Shown piece after piece: positions 7,328-13,565 of a stretch of DNA of 13,565 bases (position 1 is the stretch's first letter; each line of letters begins with the position of its first letter). The translations under genes were made by a program, and so were the position numbers. The stretch covers positions 1-13,565 of the forward strand of contig JBLHKS010000188.1 in assembly GCA_047620505.1 (NCBI GenBank), read 5' to 3'. The notes beneath the pieces were generated by a model, which saw only the letters and a program-made list of their open reading frames with translations, did no database searches and was not told where the DNA came from. The DNA comes from JBLHKS01 sp047620505. GTDB taxonomy: Bacteria > Verrucomicrobiota > Verrucomicrobiia > Verrucomicrobiales > DEV007.

Positions 7328-7540
7328 TCGAACAGGTATTCAGCATCGGATGCAAAGCAAGGATCGCTTCTTGTTGATGGATTTAGAAAACGGGCCAAAA
7401 TGGCCTTTGCGTTGTGAAAGATTGCCGAACCCTATTCCGTGAGTTCGGCGGTGAAATGCAGTCTGGCCAGGCCGGAGCATTTTCGGGCTGCTGAGCCCAC
7501 TTCCCCAACCCGAATCACCCAGATTTACCCGAATACATTC
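7328..7540. promoter_or_regulatory. Divergent control region with three small inverted repeats
   Basis: This region separates the leftward polysaccharide operon from the rightward PSCyt1 gene. It contains three hairpin-forming repeats: GGCCA-AAA-TGGCC (7393-7405), GCCGAAC/GTTCGGC (7424-7430 with 7443-7449, 12-base spacer) and GGGCT-GCTG-AGCCC (7485-7498). The first two are suitable as operators for a dimeric regulator; the third would lie in the leader of the rightward transcript. No confident -35/-10 pair could be assigned for either direction. Confidence 0.4.
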
Positions 7541-10360
7541 ATGAACAACCTGAAACGAATCACCGCAGCAGCTGCTGGCTTCGCGTTGGCCTCCGTTGCC
7601 ACCGCTCAAGACGCGCCTGCTGTCGATTTCAACAAGGACATCGCGCCGATTTTTGAGTTCAAGTGCGTCGAATGCCACAACGCCAACAAGGTGAAGGGCG
7701 AACTCCGGATGGACACTCACGAGTGGCTCCTGAAAGGCGGCGATTCCGGTGCGGCCGTGGTGGCTGGCAAGCCGGTCGAGAGTTCGATTTTCGATCGGGT
7801 CACGCTTCCTCACGATGATATCGATATCATGCCGCCCGAAGGTGATCCGCTGACCGAGAAAGAGATCGCCGCGCTGAAAACGTGGATCGCAGCTGGCGCG
7901 CAGTGGCCGGAAAGCGTGCAGCTGGTTGCGAAGGATCCCGAAGATTACAAGGGGCCTTCTCCTTTGCCGGATCGCGGTAAGAAAATCGCCGAAGTGACGG
8001 TTTTCCCGCCGGTTGTTCAGCTGGATAACGGCAAAGATCGCCAGAGCTTGGTCGTGATGGCTCGTTACGAGGACGATACGACTTACGACGTGACGGCGAA
8101 CACGACTTTCGCGCTCGGAAAGCCGGAACTCGCGGAAAAAATCCGCCACACGTGGTTTCCGAAGGCGGACGGGGAGACGGAATTGGTCGCCAAAGTTGGC
8201 GGTCATGAAGTGAAGGTTCCGTTCACTGTCGGCAAGGCGGCGGAGTTGCCAGCGACTAGTTTTGAGCTTGATGTGATGCCGATTTTCATGCGGAGCGGCT
8301 GCAACACGGGCGAATGTCACGGTTCAGCTCGCGGTCAGGATGGATTTATGATTTCGCTTTTCGGCTACGACCCAGCAGGCGATTACCAGCGGATCACTCG
8401 TGAAATGAACGGTCGCCGGATCAATCTGGCGTTGCCGGAAGAGTCGATGCTCGTTGAAAAAGCGATCGAAGCGGTGCCGCACACGGGCGGAAAGAATTTC
8501 GATAAAGGAAGCGAACCCTACTTGACGATGGTGGACTGGCTCGCCGCTGGTGCCCCGAAAGATCCGGCCGAAATTCCGGTAGTGACTGCACTTGAGGTGC
8601 TTCCGAAGCAGATGCTGCTCGAGGGCGACGGCACGACCCATCAGCTGACGGTCCGCGCGACTTATTCGGATGGAACGGATCGCGATGTGAGTCATCTCGC
8701 GGTTTTTATTACGAACAACGATCCGACAGCGGCAGTCGACGCAGACGGCCTGATCACAGCGGGTAAACGCGGTGAGGCGTTCGTCATGGCGCGCTACGAA
8801 ACGTTCACGGTTGGTTCGCAGGTGATCGTGATTCCTGAAGGACTTGAATACGAGCGCCCGCAGGTGGCTTCGAACAATTTCGTCGATGAAATGGTTCACG
8901 AAAAACTTCACAAACTCCGGATTGTTCCTTCCGGCTTGGCCTCGGATGACATCTTCATGCGTCGCGTTTTCATCGATATTTGTGGGCAGCTGCCGACGAG
9001 TGAAGAGTTTGATGCGTTCGTCAGCAGCAAAAGCCCGACGAAGCGCGCTGATTTGATCGACGAGCTTCTCGAGCGCAAAGAATTCACCGAAATGTGGGTG
9101 ATGAAGTGGGCAGAGTTACTGAAAATTCGGGTGGTGAATGGCGGTCTCGACAACAAGGCGGCGTTCCTCTACTTCAACTGGCTCAAGGAAAACCTGGCCG
9201 CGAATCGCCCGATGGATGCGATCGTTCGTGATCTCCTTTCCTCTTCCGGTGGAACTTTTTCCAATCCGCCGACGAATTACTACCAGACTGAGGCAGATAA
9301 TCTCAAAGTGGCTGAGAACGTCGCCCAGGTTTTCATGGGTTATCGTCTCCAGTGCGCGCAGTGCCACAACCACCCGTTCGATCGATGGACGATGGACGAT
9401 TATTATGGTTGGGCGTCGTTTTTCACTCAAGTCGGCAAGAAGCGGACCGAAGATCCGCGCGAGCAGATCATTTATAATCGCGGAAGCGGCGACGCTCGCA
9501 ATCCGGTTGGAAACCGCGCGATGCAGCCGCAATACCTCGGTGGCAAGCCGATCACCCAGGAGGAACTGGCCGGTCGCGATCGTCGCTTGGTGATGGCCGA
9601 ATGGTTGACTGGCCCAGAGAACCCACAGTTTTCGCAAAACATCGCCAACATGACCTGGGCGCACTTTTTCGGCACCGGAATCATCGATGAGGTCGACGAT
9701 GTACGCGTCAGCAACCCGCCTTCGAATCCAGAATTGATTAGCTCGCTTGGCAAGAATTTGGTCGAATCGAGTTATGACTTCCGTCAGCTCATTCGCGACA
9801 TCTGCAACTCGCAGACTTATCAAAGGACGACGCAGTCAAATGCGACGAACAAGGATGATTTGACGAATTTCTCGAAAGCGCAGGTTCGCCGGTTGCGCGC
9901 CGAGGTGATGCTCGACACGATTACCCAGGTCACCGCGACCAAGAACAAATTCACGGGTCTGCCGCTTGGCGCTCGTGCGGTTCAAATCGCCAACGGAAAC
10001 ACCAGCACGTATTTCCTTCAGACCTTCGGTCGCGCTTCTCGCGAGACGGTTTGTTCCTGCGAAGTCCGGATGGATCCGAGCTTGTCGCAGGCGCTTCACC
10101 TGATCAACGGCGACACTGTAACGAATAAAATCGTCCAGGGAGCTGTCGTGAAGCAGGCGATGGACGCCGGCAAGACTCCTGAGGCGATTTTCGAGGATCT
10201 CTACGTCCGTTGCATCAGCCGTCGGCCAAATGTCGACGAAGTGAAAGCCGTGATGGAGCAAGTCGCCGCAGTCGGTGAAGACAAGGCCCAGCAGCTGCTG
10301 GTGCTTGAAGACGCTTTCTGGGCGTTGTTGAACTCGAAAGAGTTCATGTTTAACCACTAA
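7541..10360 (+). CDS. PSCyt1/Ig-like/DUF1549/DUF1553 secreted cytochrome-type protein
   Basis: A 939-residue exported multidomain protein typical of planctomycetes and verrucomicrobia; function unproven, often tied to polysaccharide breakdown together with DUF1501 proteins and sulfatases. Order of parts: signal peptide about 1-22 (ITAAAAGFALASVATAQ); PSCyt1 haem domain with C42-V-E-C45-H46; an Ig-like region about 150-235; a second cysteine motif C254-NTGE-C259-H260 with four residues between the cysteines, which is not a standard haem c site; a BIG2-like Ig domain about 347-430; DUF1549 (about 447-632) with C605-A-Q-C608-H609 followed by NHPFDRW; and DUF1553 (about 650-935). I chose the ATG at 7541 because it gives a clean signal peptide; the frame stays open upstream to a GTG at 7439 with no coding signs there. 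No Shine-Dalgarno is seen. An intrinsic terminator follows 29 bp after the stop. Palindrome copies lie at codons 9-13 and 916-921. Confidence 0.95.
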   Translation: MNNLKRITAAAAGFALASVATAQDAPAVDFNKDIAPIFEFKCVECHNANKVKGELRMDTHEWLLKGGDSGAAVVAGKPVESSIFDRVTLPHDDIDIMPPEGDPLTEKEIAALKTWIAAGAQWPESVQLVAKDPEDYKGPSPLPDRGKKIAEVTVFPPVVQLDNGKDRQSLVVMARYEDDTTYDVTANTTFALGKPELAEKIRHTWFPKADGETELVAKVGGHEVKVPFTVGKAAELPATSFELDVMPIFMRSGCNTGECHGSARGQDGFMISLFGYDPAGDYQRITREMNGRRINLALPEESMLVEKAIEAVPHTGGKNFDKGSEPYLTMVDWLAAGAPKDPAEIPVVTALEVLPKQMLLEGDGTTHQLTVRATYSDGTDRDVSHLAVFITNNDPTAAVDADGLITAGKRGEAFVMARYETFTVGSQVIVIPEGLEYERPQVASNNFVDEMVHEKLHKLRIVPSGLASDDIFMRRVFIDICGQLPTSEEFDAFVSSKSPTKRADLIDELLERKEFTEMWVMKWAELLKIRVVNGGLDNKAAFLYFNWLKENLAANRPMDAIVRDLLSSSGGTFSNPPTNYYQTEADNLKVAENVAQVFMGYRLQCAQCHNHPFDRWTMDDYYGWASFFTQVGKKRTEDPREQIIYNRGSGDARNPVGNRAMQPQYLGGKPITQEELAGRDRRLVMAEWLTGPENPQFSQNIANMTWAHFFGTGIIDEVDDVRVSNPPSNPELISSLGKNLVESSYDFRQLIRDICNSQTYQRTTQSNATNKDDLTNFSKAQVRRLRAEVMLDTITQVTATKNKFTGLPLGARAVQIANGNTSTYFLQTFGRASRETVCSCEVRMDPSLSQALHLINGDTVTNKIVQGAVVKQAMDAGKTPEAIFEDLYVRCISRRPNVDEVKAVMEQVAAVGEDKAQQLLVLEDAFWALLNSKEFMFNH
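7566..7578. repeat. Iterated palindrome, copy 5 (CAGCAGCTGCTGG)
   Basis: Full 12-bp palindrome at 7566-7577, in codons 9-13 of the PSCyt1 protein, within the signal peptide (AAAAG). Confidence 0.8.
10288..10301. repeat. Iterated palindrome, copy 6 (CCAGCAGCTGCTGG)
   Basis: Perfect 14-bp palindrome, identical to copy 3, close to the 3' end of the PSCyt1 gene (QQLL, residues 917-920 of 939). Confidence 0.8.
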
Positions 10361-10389
10361 TTTGGCAGTTTCTGTTCAGATTGATTTTC

Positions 10390-10423
10390 AACGGTCTCAG
10401 TGAAATCCACTGGGGCCGTTTTT
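10390..10423 (+). terminator. Rho-independent terminator of the PSCyt1 gene
   Basis: A 13-bp stem with two G-T pairs, left arm AACGGTCTCAGTG (10390-10402), loop AAATC, right arm CACTGGGGCCGTT (10408-10420), then a T run to 10423. It begins 29 bp after the stop codon and separates this gene from EF-G. Confidence 0.85.
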
Positions 10424-10428
10424 CTTGA

Positions 10429-10499
10429 GCCCCGCCGCGGATGATTGAAGGATCCGGGGCAAAAGTCGGAAAACCTTTCCCGGGATTTTGCCGGACTTT
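10429..10499 (+). other. Cluster of overlapping inverted repeats upstream of EF-G
   Basis: Several short stems can form: GCCCCG/CGGGGC (10429-10434 with 10455-10460), GGCAAAA/TTTTGCC (10458-10464 with 10486-10492), AAAGTCGG with CCGGACTTT (10462-10469 with 10491-10499, one bulge) and GGAAA/TTTCC (10468-10472 with 10476-10480). Some share bases and exclude each other. If the EF-G promoter lies upstream of them they would form a switchable leader; if it lies downstream (TAAAAT at 10554-10559 is a weak -10 candidate) they are outside the transcript. Confidence 0.35.
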
Positions 10500-10574
10500 G
10501 GGGTTGCCAAATCGATTCGATGAACTAGCTGTCCGCCCGAAATTTTTGACTCGTAAAATTAAGAAAAAAGAACG

Positions 10575-12671
10575 ATGAGCGCTGACCTCTCTAAGTACCG
10601 GAATATTGGCATTTTCGCCCACGTGGACGCCGGTAAAACCACGACCACTGAGCGCATTCTCAAGCTGACTGGCAAGATCCACAAGATCGGCGAAGTCCAT
10701 GACGGTGCGGCGACGACAGACTTCATGGATCAGGAGCAGGAACGTGGAATCACGATTCAGTCTGCGGCCACCACCTGTTTCTGGAAGGATCACCGCTTCA
10801 ACATTATCGACACTCCGGGGCACGTTGACTTCACGATTGAAGTTTATCGTTCGCTAAAAGTTCTTGACGGTGGCGTCGGCGTTTTCTGCGGCTCCGGCGG
10901 CGTTGAGCCCCAGTCCGAAACCAACTGGCGATACGCGAACGAATCCGAGGTTGCTCGTTTGATTTTCGTCAACAAGCTCGACCGGATCGGCGCTGATTAT
11001 TATAGCGTGGTTGACCAGGTCACTAAAATTCTTGCGGCCAAAGCGCTGATCATGACGATACCGGTCGGGATTGAGGACGATTTCGTCGGCGTTGTCGATA
11101 TCCTGAGCGAAAGGGCCTTCATCTGGGACGATTCCGGTGAGCCCGAAAACTTCGAGGTAACCGATATTCCGGACGATCTGAAGGAAAAGGCCGCCCAGTA
11201 CCGCCTCGATCTCATCGAAACTGTTGTCGAGCAGGACGACGACGTGTTGGAGAAATATCTCGAAGGCGAAATGCCTGACGTCGAAACCATCAAGAGACTC
11301 ACCCGAAAGGGCACGATCGCTCGGGATTTCTTCCCGACCTACTGTGGCTCGGCCTTCAAAAACAAGGGGATCCAGCTCTTGCTCGACGCCGTTGTCGACT
11401 ACCTGCCGAACCCGACCGAGGTCTCTCCGCAGCCCGAAGTTGATCTCGAAGGCAACGAAACCGGCAATTTCGCGATCGTGGATGCGGATGGCCCGCTCCG
11501 CGCGTTGGCGTTCAAAATCATGGATGACCAGTACGGTGCCCTGACTTTCACCCGGATTTACTCCGGGACACTGCCGAAGGGGACCACGGTTCTCAACACG
11601 TTTACCGGAAAGACCGAGCGCGTAGGTCGAATCGTCGAAATGCACGCGGACGAACGGATCGAGCGCGACGGCGCGCAGGCGGGCGACATCGTCGCTCTCG
11701 TCGGCCTGAAAAACGTTCAGACCGGGCATACCCTCGCTGATGAGAAAAATCCGGCGACGCTCGAACCGATGGTTTTCCCGGATCCGGTTATCTCGATCGC
11801 GATTGCGCCGATAGACAAGGCCAACGCCGAAAAACTTGGAACCGCGATCGGCAAAATGGTCAAGGAAGACCCGTCATTCCGGGTCGAGACCGACGAGGAC
11901 AGCGGCGAGACGATCATCAAGGGGATGGGCGAGCTTCACCTCGACATCAAAGTCGATATCTTGAAGCGGACCCACGGCGTCGAAGTTGAAGTCGGCAAGC
12001 CGCAGGTCGCCTACCGCGAAACCATCACCGAGACGATCACTGACACTTACATTCACAAAAAGCAGTCGGGTGGTTCCGGTCAGTTCGCGAAGCTGGAATA
12101 CACGGTCGAGCCGCTTGAGCGCGGATCGGGCTTCGAATTCGAATCGAAAGTCGTCGGCGGCAACGTCCCGCGCGAATACTGGCCGGCGGTCGAGAAAGGC
12201 TTCCGCACTTCGATGGTCAAGGGCGTGCTCGCCGGTTATCCCTGCGTCGACGTTAAAGTCACTCTTACCGATGGTGGTCACCACGCGGTTGACTCCTCCG
12301 CGATCGCGTTCGAAATCGCTTCGCGCGCCGCCTACCGTCAGACCTTGCCAAAGGCGGGTGCCCAGATTCTCGAGCCGATCATGCGGGTCGACGTCTACAC
12401 TCCGGAAGATCACATCGGCGATGTCATCGGCGACCTCAACCGTCGCCGCGGCATGATTCAGGCTCAGGACCGCATGCCCACGGGAATTCACGTCAAAGCC
12501 GAAGCTCCGCTGAGCGACATGTTCGGCTACATCAGCGATCTTCGCTCGATGACTTCTGGCCGTGGTCAGTTCTCAATGGAATTCAGCCACTACACGGCCG
12601 TTCCGAACAGCATCCGCGAAAAAATCATCGAAGATGCTAAGAAGGCGGCTGAGGAGAAGAAGAAAAAATAA
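10575..12671 (+). CDS. fusA: Elongation factor G (probable second-copy type)
   Basis: A 698-residue translational GTPase that drives tRNA-mRNA movement on the ribosome. All GTPase motifs are present: AHVDAGKTT (15-23), RGIT (57-60), DTPGH (79-83), NKLD (133-136) and GSAFKNKG (258-265). Domains II-V follow at normal length, with ETDEDSGETIIKGMGELHLD in domain III, HKKQSGGSGQFA in domain IV and DLNRRRGMI plus MTSGRGQFSMEF in domain V; the C terminus is a lysine-rich tail. The stretch GVFCGSGGVEPQSETNWRYA (102-121), with NKLDRIGAD, recalls the second EF-G paralogue of some gammaproteobacteria (FusA2) more than the usual FusA; this is from memory of the family, not a search. There is no rpsL, rpsG or tuf nearby, so the gene is outside a str operon, which fits a paralogue. 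It has its own terminator at 12697-12730. The ATG is preceded by an A-rich stretch and not by a clear Shine-Dalgarno. Confidence 0.97.
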   Translation: MSADLSKYRNIGIFAHVDAGKTTTTERILKLTGKIHKIGEVHDGAATTDFMDQEQERGITIQSAATTCFWKDHRFNIIDTPGHVDFTIEVYRSLKVLDGGVGVFCGSGGVEPQSETNWRYANESEVARLIFVNKLDRIGADYYSVVDQVTKILAAKALIMTIPVGIEDDFVGVVDILSERAFIWDDSGEPENFEVTDIPDDLKEKAAQYRLDLIETVVEQDDDVLEKYLEGEMPDVETIKRLTRKGTIARDFFPTYCGSAFKNKGIQLLLDAVVDYLPNPTEVSPQPEVDLEGNETGNFAIVDADGPLRALAFKIMDDQYGALTFTRIYSGTLPKGTTVLNTFTGKTERVGRIVEMHADERIERDGAQAGDIVALVGLKNVQTGHTLADEKNPATLEPMVFPDPVISIAIAPIDKANAEKLGTAIGKMVKEDPSFRVETDEDSGETIIKGMGELHLDIKVDILKRTHGVEVEVGKPQVAYRETITETITDTYIHKKQSGGSGQFAKLEYTVEPLERGSGFEFESKVVGGNVPREYWPAVEKGFRTSMVKGVLAGYPCVDVKVTLTDGGHHAVDSSAIAFEIASRAAYRQTLPKAGAQILEPIMRVDVYTPEDHIGDVIGDLNRRRGMIQAQDRMPTGIHVKAEAPLSDMFGYISDLRSMTSGRGQFSMEFSHYTAVPNSIREKIIEDAKKAAEEKKKK

Positions 12672-12696
12672 CGCTTCTCGAACTCTTATTTTCCGA

Positions 12697-12730
12697 AAGG
12701 TCGGTCAGCAGCTGCTGGCCGGCCTTTTTT
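12697..12730 (+). terminator. Rho-independent terminator of EF-G built on the CAGCAGCTGCTG palindrome
   Basis: A 15-bp stem with two G-T pairs: left arm AAGGTCGGTCAGCAG (12697-12711), right arm CTGCTGGCCGGCCTT (12712-12726), followed by six T (12725-12730). It starts 25 bp after the EF-G stop. The apex of the hairpin is a full copy of the repeated palindrome. On the other strand the T run is poor, so termination should be mainly rightward. Confidence 0.88.
12706..12718. repeat. Iterated palindrome, copy 7 (CAGCAGCTGCTGG)
   Basis: Full 12-bp palindrome at 12706-12717. It is the only non-coding copy and forms the top of the EF-G terminator stem. Confidence 0.8.
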
Positions 12731-12746
12731 GTTTTAGGTCTACAAT

Positions 12747-13526
12747 TCACATCATTTCCAGCAACTCGAACCACTGAGTCGTGATGTAGTGATCGAGAGC
12801 CTTGCTTCCGAGTGAGTCCGAGGTTTTCCACATTCCGTAAGCGAGGGGAAGCAGCACCGAAAGACAGAATGAAAGCAGCATCGCTGCGTGAACCCCAAGG
12901 GGAAAAAGGATGGCGGAGCTGAATTTGGGTTTGTACATCACCCGGACAAGAATCGCATGAATCACCGCCGCGCCGCCGATGGTCGCGATGAGAAAAAGCG
13001 GCCCTGGCTCAAGCAGGACGCCCGCAATGCAGCCCGGAATCACCCAGCCGATGACGCCGAGCATCCACGTGGATTTCCAGCTTTTGGAAGTGATACCTTT
13101 CGCCGAGATCCGATGCGCGAGAAACCAGCCGCCGCAGAATCGAGCGATCAAAGCGAGAACGACGGCCAATCCAACCCAAAACACGGCGTGGAACCGCCGC
13201 TTGCTGGCCTGCGGAAACTCGCCCTTTTTCAACTTTGGCTCAATCCACGCGCGCCAGTCTTGAAAAAAGGTCGGGTGGCCGAAGACCAGTTCGAACTTGG
13301 ATTGCAGTTCCAGATGCTTCGCAGGAAACGTCGTTTTTCTGCCGCTGGCGGTTTCAAAGATGATCTTTTTCGCCTCGAAATCATACTCGATGATCTCTCC
13401 TTGGAGAAGCTGGCCATCGCGACTGCGCAGCTGAATTTCCGCGTCCTTGGCAGCGCCGCTGAAGGCCGGTCCAGCTCCGAGCCAGACCGAAGCGAAGAAG
13501 ATCGTGATTCTCGTTAACCGGTTCAT
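12747..13526 (-). CDS. Membrane protein of unknown function with N-terminal SH3/SHD1-like segment
   Basis: A 259-residue protein I do not recognise. A signal peptide or signal anchor covers about 1-23 (ITIFFASVWLGAGPAFSG). Residues 31-75 (IQLRSRDGQLLQGEIIEYDF, then KKIIFETASGRKTTFPAKHL) have the alternating beta pattern of small SH3-like or SHD1 modules, which are common in PVC-group exported proteins. Four strongly hydrophobic segments follow at about 113-138, 154-172, 176-197 and 203-231. A tryptophan- and lysine-rich linker (90-111) joins the two halves. The likely arrangement is a periplasmic beta module tethered to a four-helix membrane domain. It is convergent with EF-G, whose terminator lies between them, and appears to be transcribed alone. 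The ATG is at 13524-13526 with no clear ribosome-binding site. No function should be assigned. Confidence 0.8.
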   Translation of the reverse strand: MNRLTRITIFFASVWLGAGPAFSGAAKDAEIQLRSRDGQLLQGEIIEYDFEAKKIIFETASGRKTTFPAKHLELQSKFELVFGHPTFFQDWRAWIEPKLKKGEFPQASKRRFHAVFWVGLAVVLALIARFCGGWFLAHRISAKGITSKSWKSTWMLGVIGWVIPGCIAGVLLEPGPLFLIATIGGAAVIHAILVRVMYKPKFSSAILFPLGVHAAMLLSFCLSVLLPLAYGMWKTSDSLGSKALDHYITTQWFELLEMM

Positions 13527-13565
13527 CCAATCTGGTATCGCGCAAAGTTAAGGCTGGGTCTACCT

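Noticed and set aside
6407..7417. Open frame of 336 codons on the plus strand opposite the glycosidase-like gene
   Set aside because: The minus-strand frame has a signal sequence, catalytic motifs and operon spacing; this one has none.
7439..7540. Upstream extension of the PSCyt1 protein to a GTG at 7439
   Set aside because: It would bury the signal peptide 34 residues inside the protein, and the stretch overlaps inverted repeats typical of a control region.
7340..8320. Open frame of 326 codons on the minus strand across the divergent region and the start of the PSCyt1 gene
   Set aside because: It overlaps the haem motif and signal peptide of a recognised protein in antisense and has no recognisable features.
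10854..11729. Open frame of 291 codons antisense to EF-G
   Set aside because: It lies opposite one of the most conserved bacterial genes and looks like a codon-bias artefact.

Overview
The window is a mid-to-high-GC chromosomal segment that most resembles the PVC group of bacteria, probably a Verrucomicrobiota, less likely a planctomycete. The basis is a secreted DUF1501 protein, a large PSCyt1/DUF1549/DUF1553 cytochrome-type protein, a formylglycine-dependent sulfatase with its maturase, and a near absence of Shine-Dalgarno sequences. The taxonomic placement is inference; no rRNA or other marker gene is present.

Layout from left to right. (1) 1-353, minus: N-terminal part of an exported sulfatase, cut by the window edge. 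(2) 496-1905, plus: DUF1501 protein with a Tat-type signal, divergent from the sulfatase. (3) 1929-2143: a 215-bp imperfect palindrome made of hairpins (REP/BIME- or MITE-like) between convergent genes. (4) 7327-2185, minus: a four-gene run with gaps of 12, 7 and 63 bp, namely a clan-A/GH26-like glycosidase, a Wzz/GumC-type chain-length protein, a Wzy/WaaL-type O-antigen polymerase or ligase, and a canonical formylglycine-generating enzyme (FGE). (5) 7328-7540: divergent control region with small inverted repeats. (6) 7541-10360, plus: PSCyt1/Ig-like/DUF1549/DUF1553 protein, ending at a rho-independent terminator. (7) 10575-12671, plus: an elongation factor G outside any str operon, with a structured leader and its own terminator. 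(8) 13526-12747, minus: membrane protein of unknown function with an N-terminal SH3-like segment.

How the genes may work together. The FGE would convert the active-site cysteine of sulfatases, such as the one at the left edge, to formylglycine in the cytoplasm before export. The glycosidase, Wzz and Wzy/WaaL genes look like the end of an exopolysaccharide or O-antigen assembly locus. The DUF1501 and DUF1549/DUF1553 proteins are usually encoded side by side in these phyla; here the polysaccharide/FGE run lies between them. EF-G is a translation factor unrelated to the rest.

The most striking signal is not a gene. The 10-mer AGCAGCTGCT, usually extended to the palindrome CAGCAGCTGCTG, occurs seven times in 13.6 kb (about 0.013 copies expected by chance). 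It lies in unrelated genes, on both coding strands, in two reading frames, and in the EF-G terminator stem. It behaves like a genome-wide highly iterated palindrome, with a tendency here to sit near gene ends. I found no CRISPR array, tRNA, rRNA, transposase or recognisable defence system.
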